Below the pieces are notes generated by a model. It saw only the letters and a list, made by a program, of their open reading frames with translations. It did not search any database and had not been told where the DNA came from. A stretch of DNA of 64,000 nt, from contig NZ_KE136479.1 of NCBI RefSeq assembly GCF_000407165.1, positions 1,561,464 to 1,625,463 of the forward strand. Direction: 5' to 3'. A program made the translations under genes and the position numbers. This stretch comes from Enterococcus haemoperoxidus ATCC BAA-382 (GTDB taxonomy: Bacteria > Bacillota > Bacilli > Lactobacillales > Enterococcaceae). Below, one piece after another: positions 38,913 through 47,356 of the stretch (positions are counted from its first letter, which is position 1; each line of letters begins with the position of its first letter).

Positions 38913-39596
38913 TTATACATCATTCTTTTTTTCCAAATTTCTATACTTATCCATTTTATGGCTAAAGAGTTCCCCATTACTTGGTGGTGTATATGTGATT
39001 GCATTCGCTCCAGCTTCAATCGTTTCTGTGATGGATGCATCAGTTGGACCCCCCGTTGCAATAATCGGTAATTTGGGATATTTATCACGGAAAAATTTAA
39101 CTGTCTTAGCAGTCTCTTTCCCTGCACTGATATTGATCATTGTTACACCTGCTGCTATTTTCTCATCGATTGGCGTATGGACAGAAGTTACGGTACTAAC
39201 TACTGGAATATCAACAACTTCACAAACCATTTCTACTGTTTCAACTGGCGTTGGTCCGTTTAGCACTACGCCAATCGAACCTTGTGCTTCTGCGAATAAA
39301 CTCATATATGCACAACGTTGTCCTTGAGTTAAGCCACCCCCAACTCCTGAAAAAACAGGAATGTCGGCTGCCTCAATAATACTTTTAGTAATTGCTGGAT
39401 GAGGTGTAAATGGATAAACAGCAATTACCGCATTGGCATCCGTATTTCTAATAATAGCAATATCTGTTGTAAAAATAATTGATTTGATTTTCTTTCCAAA
39501 AATTCGAATTCCACTCGCTTGTGCAATAACTTTCGGCACTTGCACAATATCCTGTTTTAATGGCGTAACAATTTCCGGCACCCACTTTTCATCCAT
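38913..39596 (-). CDS. Conserved TIM-barrel-like protein, function unknown
   Basis: A 227-residue cytoplasmic protein. The alternation of beta strands and helices, SGVGGGLTQGQR, VVSTVTSVHTPIDEKI and the C-terminal IIATGGPTDASITETIEAGAN resemble the phosphate-binding half of a TIM barrel (FMN- or sugar-phosphate-binding type). I recall similar lactic acid bacterial proteins annotated only as hydrolase, without proof. The ATG follows AAGGAGTGGGTTGA. It lies 26 bases after the GH73-type gene and may be co-transcribed with it. Confidence 0.7.
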   Translation of the reverse strand: MDEKWVPEIVTPLKQDIVQVPKVIAQASGIRIFGKKIKSIIFTTDIAIIRNTDANAVIAVYPFTPHPAITKSIIEAADIPVFSGVGGGLTQGQRCAYMSLFAEAQGSIGVVLNGPTPVETVEMVCEVVDIPVVSTVTSVHTPIDEKIAAGVTMINISAGKETAKTVKFFRDKYPKLPIIATGGPTDASITETIEAGANAITYTPPSNGELFSHKMDKYRNLEKKNDV

Positions 39597-39622
39597 TCAA
39601 CCCACTCCTTTTGCTTTGTTGA

Positions 39623-40246
39623 TTAATGATCATATTGATTAAGATCATAACTTTCAATTACATGTATCACTTTATCTGCATATGTAGGATCTGTTGCATA
39701 ACCTGCATCTTGTAAAGCCTGTGCAGCTTGCTTATAATTTTTTGCCAAAAGGACATGTTCGTACAAACGTGGATTCCACGTTACACCATTAACAAATAAA
39801 CGTGTGTGATCATCCATCGATTCTTCCCATGTGTTATATACTCTAAAGTCTCCTTGAATAACGATCCACTCTTCATTGATATATTCACGAGTTTCTAGGT
39901 TGACCTTTTTTTGCTCTCCATATGCTTTGATCCCAAATAAATTATTATATTTCGAGGCCAGAGTACTCTGTCCCCAATTTGATTCCAAAATCCCCTGACC
40001 TATGATAATACTAGGTAAAACACCATAAGAAGCTTGTAGTTCTTTAGCGTGAGGACTTATTCTATCAATAAACTGTTCTTTTGATACTTGCTCTTTTTGT
40101 TGAGCAGATTCTTCTACTGTTTTTGAACTATCTGACAATACATTTATTGAAAAGATAAATGCCACACCGACAATTAACAAACCCGCAAAAAGCGCTGGTA
40201 AATTTGTTTTTCTCATTTTTTTCTTCTTATACCTTGGACTATTCAT
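39623..40246 (-). CDS. Membrane-anchored N-acetylglucosaminidase-like wall hydrolase (GH73)
   Basis: A 207-residue protein with a basic N-terminus (NSPRYKKKKMRKTNL), one membrane helix (about 16-36) and an extracellular glucosaminidase domain. Family segments are GVLPSIIIGQGILESNWGQS, with the likely catalytic glutamate in LESNWG, YNNLFGIKA and the TDPTYADKVIHVIESY end. It should cleave peptidoglycan glycan strands at the outer membrane surface. No wall-binding repeat (LysM) is present. The ATG at 40246 lies 4 bases after AGGGA. Confidence 0.87.
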   Translation of the reverse strand: MNSPRYKKKKMRKTNLPALFAGLLIVGVAFIFSINVLSDSSKTVEESAQQKEQVSKEQFIDRISPHAKELQASYGVLPSIIIGQGILESNWGQSTLASKYNNLFGIKAYGEQKKVNLETREYINEEWIVIQGDFRVYNTWEESMDDHTRLFVNGVTWNPRLYEHVLLAKNYKQAAQALQDAGYATDPTYADKVIHVIESYDLNQYDH

Positions 40247-40339
40247 ACATTCCCTACTTTATCTTGTATTCGCTCTTACACTAGATTTAGCCAGCTTTGA
40301 GCAATAGCTGATTGATTATATCAGTTTTTTTTCATACAA

Positions 40340-40540
40340 TCAATCAACAGCTGTTGTAGTCGTAGTTGTCGATGTTTTCATTTGTACTTCAGATGTGGTT
40401 GTTGTCACAGTTATGCTCGTTTGGTTCGTATCTTCATTAGTATTTTTTGGTTTTTCCTTTGGTGCAGAATGACCGAAAAAAACAAATATCACAGCACCTA
40501 AGACTATGATGACGGATAAAATTCCTAAAATTTGTTTCAA
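40340..40540 (-). CDS. Small membrane protein with a threonine-rich tail
   Basis: A 66-residue protein with one N-terminal membrane helix (QILGILSVIIVLGAVIFVFFG), a lysine/proline linker and a C-terminal tail rich in threonine (TTTTSEV...TTTTTTAVD). The topology suggests a small surface-exposed anchor or linker. It starts about 20 bases after the 173-residue gene, with AAGGGAG upstream, so the two are probably co-transcribed. No family is recognised. Confidence 0.65.
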   Translation of the reverse strand: MKQILGILSVIIVLGAVIFVFFGHSAPKEKPKNTNEDTNQTSITVTTTTSEVQMKTSTTTTTTAVD

Positions 40541-40560
40541 AAAAAAACTCCCTTACTTAC

Positions 40561-41082
40561 TTATTCACCAACGTAAGTACCCATCAAATTTTCATTTACC
40601 CAATCAAGTAGTTCTACTTTTGATCCTTCTAGTTGTCCCTGTAATCTAGCTGGTAATCGGAACGTTACAATATCGTCAAAGCCCCACTCTCCATAAGAAA
40701 CCGTTACTTTTAAATCAATAAAAGCTTGCTCCTTTTCTTCACGGCTCGCTTTTGACGGTATCAATTCAGCAATCCCTGCTCCAGACTGTAGCCATTTTTT
40801 AGCTATTAATGTTTTTAAACGTTTATATTCTGAAACGGCAATATTTCGTTTTTCCGGAAATAGAATTGTTTGACGCAGTATCTTTTGCGTCAACATCCAT
40901 TCATAATCAGAAAACAAATTTTTCACTTTTTGCATTTCTTCATTGGTTAAATTGATTCTACCTTTTTTCCAATTATCCCAATTTTCTTTTGTAATTTGGA
41001 GATAGTCTGTATAAAAGTGCTCTTCTGTTTCAAATTGCTCTATAATTGCATCAATAAGAATATCTATATACATTTGGTTCAT
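40561..41082 (-). CDS. Hypothetical protein, 173 residues, possible N-terminal HTH
   Basis: A soluble acidic protein. The segment ITKENWDNWKKGRINLTNEEM (about residues 28-50) resembles a Cro/C1-type helix-turn-helix recognition region, followed by a helical middle and a beta-rich C-terminal part (FDDIVTFRLPARLQG). It could be a regulator, but a DNA-binding role is not shown. The ATG at 41082 lies 8 bases after GGAGG. It is first of a two-gene unit with the Thr-tail protein. Confidence 0.65.
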   Translation of the reverse strand: MNQMYIDILIDAIIEQFETEEHFYTDYLQITKENWDNWKKGRINLTNEEMQKVKNLFSDYEWMLTQKILRQTILFPEKRNIAVSEYKRLKTLIAKKWLQSGAGIAELIPSKASREEKEQAFIDLKVTVSYGEWGFDDIVTFRLPARLQGQLEGSKVELLDWVNENLMGTYVGE

Positions 41083-41210
41083 GACTTTCGCCTCCTCTTC
41101 TTATTTTACTTAAATTATCCCGAAAATGCATCTCTTTGAATCACTTATTTCTGTATTTTTAAGAAAAATTCAGCCTCTTCCCATAAATAATAAGACAATT
41201 TAGTACTTCT

Positions 41211-41250
41211 GTCCAAAATAATCCATCATTTTGGACTTCTCATGTATAAT
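41211..41250 (+). promoter_or_regulatory. Promoter and operator-like repeat of the oxidoreductase gene
   Basis: Inverted repeat GTCCAAAAT (41211-41219) / ATTTTGGAC (41228-41236), with 8 bases between, overlaps the -35 region of a promoter with -10 TATAAT at 41245-41250. A regulated promoter is likely. The regulator is unknown. Confidence 0.6.
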
Positions 41251-41288
41251 AAGATTGTTATCTATATACTATTAAGGAGGATTTTTTT

Positions 41289-42242
41289 ATGAAACAGTAC
41301 AACTGGGGTATTATTGGCCTTGGAGATATTGCAACTAGTTTTGCCGAGAGTTTTCAACAAGAAAATAGTAGGATAACGGCAGTTGCCTCTAGAACGTTAG
41401 CGAAAGCAAAAACTTTTGCTGAAGAACACGGTATTCCCGAAGCTTATGGGTCATTTGAAGAACTTTTAGCCAATGAAACAATCGATATCATCTACATCGC
41501 TGTTCCGAATCGCCAACATCTCGAACATATTTTAAAAGCTTTAAAAGCAGGGAAACATGTTCTTTGTGAAAAAGCGATTACCATGAATAGCGAAGAACTA
41601 GGTGAAGCAATGAAATTAGCCGAGGAAAAGGGCTTGATTTTAGCTGAAGCGATGACTATATTTAACATGCCATTGTATCACGAATTACGAAGTCAAATTG
41701 ATTCTAACCGTTTCGGTAAATTAAAAATGATTCAAGCACCTTTTGGTAGCTATAAGGATCCAGATCCAACAAATCGTTTCTTTAATCCAGACTTAGCTGG
41801 CGGTGCCCTTTTAGATATTGGGACGTATGCAGTTTCCTTTGCCCGCTGGTTCTTTACTGCTCAACCTAAAGTCATTGCGTCTGTCATGCAGCCATTCTCA
41901 ACTGGAGTAGACGAACAATCGGCGACTATTCTACAAAATGATGCACAAGAAATGGCAACAGTCTCCTTAAGTTTCCAAGCAAAAATGCCTAAGCAAGGTG
42001 TTGTTGCTTTCGAAAATGCTTACATTGTGATCAATGAATACCCCAGAGCTGATGAAGCAAAAATATTTTTTAATGATGGTACCATTGAAACAGTTGTATC
42101 TGGAAACACTAGTCAAGCGTTAAATTACGAAATCACTAATATGGTTAAAATGATCGAAGGAAACTTACCAAACCGTTCACTTTTTTTAACAAAAGATGTA
42201 ATTGACCTTCTAGATCAAATGCAGCAACAATGGAATAAATAA
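41289..42242 (+). CDS. Gfo/Idh/MocA family NAD(P)-dependent oxidoreductase
   Basis: A 317-residue dehydrogenase. The N-terminal Rossmann fold has NWGIIGLGDIATSF and VASRTLAKAKTFAEEHG, then IYIAVPNRQHLEHILKALKAGKHVLCEKAI with the family CEK(A/P) motif. The C-terminal half-barrel contains GGALLDIGTYAVSFARWFF, typical of the trans-1,2-dihydrobenzene-1,2-diol dehydrogenase-like subgroup. A sugar or polyol is the likely substrate but cannot be named. It is monocistronic, with AGGAGG upstream, an operator-like repeat at its promoter and its own terminator. Confidence 0.9.
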   Translation: MKQYNWGIIGLGDIATSFAESFQQENSRITAVASRTLAKAKTFAEEHGIPEAYGSFEELLANETIDIIYIAVPNRQHLEHILKALKAGKHVLCEKAITMNSEELGEAMKLAEEKGLILAEAMTIFNMPLYHELRSQIDSNRFGKLKMIQAPFGSYKDPDPTNRFFNPDLAGGALLDIGTYAVSFARWFFTAQPKVIASVMQPFSTGVDEQSATILQNDAQEMATVSLSFQAKMPKQGVVAFENAYIVINEYPRADEAKIFFNDGTIETVVSGNTSQALNYEITNMVKMIEGNLPNRSLFLTKDVIDLLDQMQQQWNK

Positions 42243-42246
42243 AAAA

Positions 42247-42271
42247 TGCCCGTGAAAGCGGGTGTTTTTTA
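42247..42271 (+). terminator. Terminator of the oxidoreductase gene
   Basis: Short GC-rich stem CCCG/CGGG with loop TGAAAG, then TGTTTTTT, directly after the stop codon. Confidence 0.8.
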
Positions 42272-42280
42272 TATAAAAAT

Positions 42281-42318
42281 ACTGAGACAAAACTTAATAA
42301 GCACAGCTTTGTCTCAGT
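42281..42318 (-). terminator. Terminator of argS
   Basis: Perfect 11-bp stem ACTGAGACAAA (42281-42291) with complement at 42308-42318, followed on the minus strand by ATTTTTAT. Confidence 0.85.
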
Positions 42319-42329
42319 TCATTTACTTG

Positions 42330-44021
42330 TTACATTTCATTTGGTGCGTGCAAACCAAGTAAACGTATATCTTCTTTAATAATTGTTGCCATCGCATAAA
42401 CTAATGCCAAACGTGATTCTTTTTGCTCATCTTCAGCCAAAATTTTGACATGCGCATAGTATTTATTAAATGCTTGGGCAACCTGAATCGCATGTTTTGC
42501 AATAACAGAAGGTTCATATTTTTCGGCAGCTTGCATCACAATCTCTGGGAATTTTTGTAATAACTTAACCACTTCCCAGCTTTCTTTATCATCTAATGCA
42601 TACTCTTTTGTCTCATCGATAGTGAAGTCAGCTTTTCTTAAAATACTCATTGCACGAGCATGAGTGTATTGTACATATGGACCTGTTTCGCCTTCAAAAC
42701 GCACAACTTCTTCTAAAACAAAGTCAAAGTTATTTAAACGATCATTTTTTAGATCGTGGAAAATAACAGAGCCGATCCCTACTTGTCTAGCAACTTCTTC
42801 ACGATCTGGTAAATCTGGATTTTTCTCCATGATTTGTTTGTTTGCTAACTCGACCGCTTCATTTAACACTTCTTCAAGTAAGACGATTTTTCCTTTACGT
42901 GTCGATAGTTTTTTACCACCTTGTGTGATCAAACCAAACGGTATGTGATGCATGTCTTTAGACCAGTCAAACCCCAGCTCATTTAAAACAGCTTTCAATT
43001 GTTTGAAGTGATTGCTTTGTTCATTTCCGACAACATAAACTGATTTCGCAAAATCATAGTTACGTTTACGGTAAACAGCAGCAGCCAGGTCACGCGTGAT
43101 ATAAAGAGTTGCACCATCTGATTTTTTGATTAATGCAGGATTTAAATCATACGCAGATAAATCAACGATTTCAGCCCCTTGATTTTCTTGCAATAGATGT
43201 TTTTCTTCCAGCATTGTTACGATTTCATCCATTTTATCGTTGTAGAAAGCTTCTCCATTGTATGAATCAAAAGAAACTTCCAACATAGAATAAATTTTAT
43301 CGAATTCTTTTAATGATTCTGTACGGAACCATTGCCATAATTCAGTGGCTTCTTCATCGCCTTCTTCTAATTTTTTAAACCATGCACGAGCTTCTTCTTC
43401 TAATTCAGGTTGTGTTTCAGCCTCTTCGTGAAACTGTACATACAAGCGCAACAATTCGGTGATTGGTGCCGTTTTAACCGCTTCTTCTGAACCCCATTTT
43501 TTGTAACCTACGATCAATTTGCCAAACTGTGTGCCCCAATCACCCAAATGGTTGATGCGAATCGGCGTATAACCAATTTTTTCAAGAATAAAAGCTATAG
43601 AATTCCCAATTACCGTTGAACGTAAATGCCCCATTGAAATAGGTTTTGCAATATTTGGAGAAGACATATCGATTGGTACATTCCCTTTATTTCCGATCGA
43701 GCTATCTCCGTAGTGCCCTTTTTCTTTGGCGATTTGCCCGATCACTGCTTGACTGACCATTTTTTTATTCATAAAAAAGTTTAAGTAAGGTCCAACTACT
43801 TCGATTTTTTCAAAGTCTGTTCCAGTGATTTTTTCGGCTAAATCTGCGGCGATTTGTTGTGGTGCTTTGCGGTAAACTTTAGCTAATGAGAAAGCTGGAA
43901 AAGCTACATCACCGTGATCGACAGATTTTGGATTTTCCAATAATTGTGTAACGTTTTCTAAAGATAGGTCTTCTTTTACTACATCATAAATGGCTTTTGC
44001 TACGATTTCTTTGTTGTTCAT
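42330..44021 (-). CDS. argS: Arginyl-tRNA synthetase
   Basis: Class I aminoacyl-tRNA synthetase of 563 residues that charges tRNA-Arg. It has the N-terminal Add1 domain, the HIGH-type segment [19 protein letters not shown], the KMSKS-equivalent [11 protein letters not shown], and the C-terminal anticodon-binding DALR domain ending [12 protein letters not shown]-like. The ATG lies 8 bases after TAGGAGG. It is preceded by a T-box leader whose specifier reads CGC, so expression should rise when uncharged tRNA-Arg accumulates. Confidence 0.98.
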   Translation of the reverse strand: MNNKEIVAKAIYDVVKEDLSLENVTQLLENPKSVDHGDVAFPAFSLAKVYRKAPQQIAADLAEKITGTDFEKIEVVGPYLNFFMNKKMVSQAVIGQIAKEKGHYGDSSIGNKGNVPIDMSSPNIAKPISMGHLRSTVIGNSIAFILEKIGYTPIRINHLGDWGTQFGKLIVGYKKWGSEEAVKTAPITELLRLYVQFHEEAETQPELEEEARAWFKKLEEGDEEATELWQWFRTESLKEFDKIYSMLEVSFDSYNGEAFYNDKMDEIVTMLEEKHLLQENQGAEIVDLSAYDLNPALIKKSDGATLYITRDLAAAVYRKRNYDFAKSVYVVGNEQSNHFKQLKAVLNELGFDWSKDMHHIPFGLITQGGKKLSTRKGKIVLLEEVLNEAVELANKQIMEKNPDLPDREEVARQVGIGSVIFHDLKNDRLNNFDFVLEEVVRFEGETGPYVQYTHARAMSILRKADFTIDETKEYALDDKESWEVVKLLQKFPEIVMQAAEKYEPSVIAKHAIQVAQAFNKYYAHVKILAEDEQKESRLALVYAMATIIKEDIRLLGLHAPNEM

Positions 44022-44185
44022 AGATATCCTCCTAAGGGTTGATTTTATTGTTTAACAGAAACTTGCTAGGTGATGATTCTTCATCATTTTCTAGCTTAAT
44101 TATTCTTAGTTTTGGGAAATGATACCATTTTTGCTAATGCGTTGTTTTATTATTCGGGAACATCGATGATGAACAACAAAACAAA
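44022..44185 (-). other. argS leader downstream of the T-box terminator
   Basis: About 160 bases between the T-box terminator and argS, AT-rich. Apart from the ribosome binding site I see no further element. Confidence 0.5.
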
Positions 44186-44421
44186 AAGTCCCTAGTGTTA
44201 AAAAACACCAGAGACGAGATTTTCCCGCGGTACCACTCTAATTGTTCGTACTTTTATAAAGACGAACCCACTTAATCTATTAACGGTAGATAACCGTCTG
44301 CCTAAGCAGATTCTCCAAAGTGCGCTTCCTTCATTTAATCATTTTCGGCTTACACCTTCCCGAAATCGCTTGAATAATAGGAAATGAAGTACTCTCTTTA
44401 TCAATGAATCATTATTAAACT
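44186..44421 (-). promoter_or_regulatory. T-box leader of argS, specifier CGC (Arg)
   Basis: On the minus strand, the T-box sequence TGGTACCGCGGG (44224-44235) precedes a terminator hairpin (44188-44215) with TTTTTG. Stem I shows the AGAGTA loop, the conserved GGTGTAAGCC, and the specifier loop closed by CTTC/GAAG above and AAAG/CTTT below. This leaves CGC-A unpaired at 44322-44324. CGC is an arginine codon, matching the downstream gene. Confidence 0.93.
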
Positions 44422-44427
44422 GGGTTC

Positions 44428-44436
44428 ATTATAGCA
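44428..44436 (-). promoter_or_regulatory. argS promoter (extended -10)
   Basis: On the minus strand TGCTATAAT: -10 TATAAT at 44428-44433 with the extended TG. No good -35 element is seen, consistent with extended -10 promoters. Confidence 0.65.
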
Positions 44437-44479
44437 AATTTTTTTCTCTATGCCTAGTCTTGTCTGTTGATTTTTACGT

Positions 44480-45514
44480 TTAAATCGTCATAAAGGATAA
44501 ACTAGGATCCGCATTTAAGCCATAATCAGCAAAATGACCTTTTTCAGCTTCGACAAATGCCGCTGCACCAATCATTGCTGCATTATCTCCACAGAGTTTA
44601 AGTGGTGGAACAATGAATGTTACTTCTGGAAGCTCTTTAGCCACTTCACTGCTCAAACGCTCACGCAAGCCTTTATTCGCTGCAACTCCACCCGCCATCA
44701 CCAATTGTTTGATTGGGTATTCTTTACAGGCTCGAATCGTTTTATCCACTAGTACATCCATAACACTTGCTTGAAAACTTGCAGCCAAATCCTTCACTCT
44801 CAATTCTTCACCACGCTGTTCAGCATTATGGACGGTATTGATAAATGAGCTTTTCAACCCGCTAAAACTAAAATCGTAATTGTCCTCTTTGATCATAGCA
44901 CGAGGAAAATGATACGTATCTTGTCCAAGGTGAGCTAGCTCGTCAATTTCTTTTCCGCTTGGATAGGTTAAACCAAGAACCCGGCCTACCTTATCATACG
45001 CTTCGCCGGCTGCATCATCTCTCGTTTCTCCAATAATTTCAAATGAACCTGTTTCTTTCATGTAAACTAATTCCGTATGACCTCCACTCACTAATAATGC
45101 CATCAGCGGAAACTGCAGTGGCTCCACAAAATGAGCAGCATAAATGTGCCCAGCCATATGATTGACTGGAATCAATGGCAAGTCATGTGCCCAAGAAAAT
45201 GCCTTAGCAGCAGAGATGCCGATCAATAAAGCACCAACTAAACCAGGCCCATAAGTAACGCCAACACCACTTAAATCACTTGGTTTTACGTTTGCTTCAA
45301 CTAATGCATCTTCAATACATAACGTGATTTCTTCTACATGGTGACGGCTGGCAACTTCTGGTACAACTCCGCCAAAACGTTGATGACTTTTCACTTGGGA
45401 AGCTACGATATTCGATAAAATTTTAGCACCATCTTCAATAACTGCAACACTTGTTTCGTCACAACTACTTTCGATAGCCAGTATTAATTTTCTTTCTTTA
45501 TTAAAAAAAGTCAT
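44480..45514 (-). CDS. tsaD: tRNA threonylcarbamoyladenosine transferase TsaD
   Basis: Essential enzyme that, with TsaB and TsaE, attaches the threonylcarbamoyl group to A37 of ANN-decoding tRNAs. The 344 residues include [15 protein letters not shown], the metal-binding [35 protein letters not shown] and [15 protein letters not shown], all typical of the Kae1/YgjD fold. The ATG overlaps the 3' end of the second rimI-like gene by 4 bases. Gene order tsaB-rimI-rimI-tsaD supports a single operon. Confidence 0.98.
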   Translation of the reverse strand: MTFFNKERKLILAIESSCDETSVAVIEDGAKILSNIVASQVKSHQRFGGVVPEVASRHHVEEITLCIEDALVEANVKPSDLSGVGVTYGPGLVGALLIGISAAKAFSWAHDLPLIPVNHMAGHIYAAHFVEPLQFPLMALLVSGGHTELVYMKETGSFEIIGETRDDAAGEAYDKVGRVLGLTYPSGKEIDELAHLGQDTYHFPRAMIKEDNYDFSFSGLKSSFINTVHNAEQRGEELRVKDLAASFQASVMDVLVDKTIRACKEYPIKQLVMAGGVAANKGLRERLSSEVAKELPEVTFIVPPLKLCGDNAAMIGAAAFVEAEKGHFADYGLNADPSLSFMTI

Positions 45515-45975
45515 TGTTTCACTTCCTTAACGTTCAAACACATAACGATCCCGTCCTCTTTAGGACGACTGTAATAATTTTTTCGACGGTTGATTGTGTT
45601 GAATCCTTTTTTTTCATATAATCTTTGTGCCTTTACATTAGACTCACGAACTTCTAAAAAGGCCTGACAAACTCCTTGCTCAAAAAAACGCTGGATCAAT
45701 CGATCGATCAATTGACTGCCATATCCTTTTTGCTGAAATTCTTTATGAATCACAACATGGGTAATTTCAGCTTCATCTAAAACTAAATGATAACTGACAA
45801 AACCAATCCAATCGCCTTTTTGGATCAAGACAAGATAGTCACTCGCTTTTTGCGCTAAATCATCCCTAAATTGTTTTTCAGACCAAGGCGATCCATGGTT
45901 ATATGAATGTTCACTGATCAACCAAAGTTTTTCAGCAGATTGTTCAGTTGGTAAATTTTCTTTTGAATAATACAT
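45511..45975 (-). CDS. GNAT acetyltransferase, RimI type (second copy)
   Basis: A 154-residue N-acetyltransferase. The acetyl-CoA loop is [10 protein letters not shown] (Q/RxxGxG/A type), followed by [19 protein letters not shown] and [17 protein letters not shown], the RimI signature region. RimI acetylates the N-terminus of ribosomal protein S18 in Escherichia coli; the target here is unproven. It lies between the other RimI-like gene (4 bases apart) and tsaD (4-base overlap). Either this or the 182-residue neighbour could be the true RimI. Confidence 0.88.
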   Translation of the reverse strand: MYYSKENLPTEQSAEKLWLISEHSYNHGSPWSEKQFRDDLAQKASDYLVLIQKGDWIGFVSYHLVLDEAEITHVVIHKEFQQKGYGSQLIDRLIQRFFEQGVCQAFLEVRESNVKAQRLYEKKGFNTINRRKNYYSRPKEDGIVMCLNVKEVKQ

Positions 45976-45979
45976 CGCT

Positions 45980-46528
45980 TCACTCTTCTTTTAAATATAA
46001 AATCATTTCTAGTGCATCTTCTTTATCTTCTGTATAATAATCAGGCTTGATGGTATTTGAGACAAATCCAAGTTGTCGATATACACGCTGGGCGTTTTTA
46101 TTACTGATACGTACCTCTAAAGAAATCGTTTCACAATCGTTGTTTTTGGCAAACTGTCGAACTTCTCTAATCAAGAAACTGCCAATCCCTTTTCCTTGAT
46201 TTTGCGATGAAACAGCAACATTTGTAATATGAGCATCTTTACCAAAAATACGGCAACCTATAAAACCAATTGTTTTTCCTTCTTTTTGGATAAGTAAGTA
46301 TAGATGAGGTTCTGATGATTGAAGCTCAACTAAAAAAGCTGTCTTTGTCCAAGGCAATTCTCCAGCATACACTTCTCTTTCGATTGAAAGCAAATCTTTG
46401 ATATCATCCAGTGTAATCCCACGAACAAAATATTCCTGATCTGAAATTTCTACAGTCTTTTCATCATATGGACGATTCTTAAAAAAAATCCCCAGAATAC
46501 TATGAAAAAGATTAAATTTTTTCAACAT
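45980..46528 (-). CDS. rimI: GNAT acetyltransferase, RimI type
   Basis: A 182-residue N-acetyltransferase with an N-terminal extension of about 30 residues before the GNAT fold. Visible motifs are ITNVAVSSQNQGKGIGSFLI (acetyl-CoA loop QGKGIG), LEVRISNKNAQRVYRQLGF and KPDYYTEDKEDALEMIL. It is 30-35% similar by eye to the next gene, suggesting a duplication within the tsaB-tsaD operon. It overlaps the end of tsaB by 17 bases. The protein target is not known. Confidence 0.88.
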   Translation of the reverse strand: MLKKFNLFHSILGIFFKNRPYDEKTVEISDQEYFVRGITLDDIKDLLSIEREVYAGELPWTKTAFLVELQSSEPHLYLLIQKEGKTIGFIGCRIFGKDAHITNVAVSSQNQGKGIGSFLIREVRQFAKNNDCETISLEVRISNKNAQRVYRQLGFVSNTIKPDYYTEDKEDALEMILYLKEE

Positions 46529-47231
46529 AATTTTCTACCTCAGATGTATGATCTTTTAACCAATTTTCTTCTGCTTCTACTCGTTTTAAATAGTTAGGTA
46601 AAAAGTGATGGATATCCACTTCTGGTTGAGCTAATCTGCCAAGTTCTGCTAAGGTTGCACCGTTTGGGATTTGCCATTGGGAGATGTCACAAATTTCAGC
46701 ATTTGGTATAATTGATTCAATCTGTAAACGAAATTTTTCAACATCTTCTCCAACAAAGTATAAATGATCAAATTCTTTTAACTGCTCCAACCACTCTTCC
46801 ATCGCAATATGTCGATCCGCAATCACCGCTGTTAAAACACCTTCGACATATTCATAAGCACCAGTATAAACATTATTTCTTCTCGCATCAAAAACTGGAA
46901 TGATTAGCCCTTTTACCTCAACACAATTTGCGGCCAAGGCTTTTAAACTGGACACACCTACTAATTCTTTCTTTAATGTATAAGCAAGTGTTTTTGCTGT
47001 TGTTACACCTATTCTTAAACCTGTATATGAACCTGGACCTTGAGCCACTACAATGCGGTCAAAATCATTTGGGGTCAAGCCAACATCTTTCACTAATTGT
47101 GTAATTGCCGGCATCAAGGTCAAGCTATGGTTTCTTTTTACAGTGATTGTATATTGTCCTATTATCTTCTTTTCTTCACAAACAGCAACTGTCAGTGTCT
47201 GATTTGAAGTATCGATTGCTAAAATGCGCAC
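46512..47231 (-). CDS. tsaB: tRNA threonylcarbamoyladenosine biosynthesis protein TsaB
   Basis: Non-catalytic partner of TsaD in t6A synthesis. Reading from the GTG at 47231 (6 bases after AAAGGGA) gives 239 residues beginning RILAIDTSNQTLTVAV, the usual TsaB start, with VAQGPGSYTGLRIGVTTAKT and VFDARRNNVYTG. A longer frame to 47357 overlaps the upstream terminator and is rejected. It heads the tsaB-rimI-rimI-tsaD operon. Confidence 0.96.
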   Translation of the reverse strand: MRILAIDTSNQTLTVAVCEEKKIIGQYTITVKRNHSLTLMPAITQLVKDVGLTPNDFDRIVVAQGPGSYTGLRIGVTTAKTLAYTLKKELVGVSSLKALAANCVEVKGLIIPVFDARRNNVYTGAYEYVEGVLTAVIADRHIAMEEWLEQLKEFDHLYFVGEDVEKFRLQIESIIPNAEICDISQWQIPNGATLAELGRLAQPEVDIHHFLPNYLKRVEAEENWLKDHTSEVENYVEKI

Positions 47232-47316
47232 AAAAAATCCCTTTCTTTCATCATGTAGTTGGTTAATTGTAGCATATTTTTGTTCGTTCGTAAAAAAACG
47301 AGGCATCAAAATAAAA

Positions 47317-47345
47317 GGGGCAAAAACGCTTGTTGCGCTTGCCCC
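47317..47345 (-). terminator. Terminator of the penicillin-binding protein gene
   Basis: Stem GGGGCAA/TTGCCCC with inner CGC/GCG pairs. On the minus strand it overlaps the last codons' downstream side and is followed by TTTTATTTT. Confidence 0.85.
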
Positions 47346-47356
47346 AACTTTGATCA

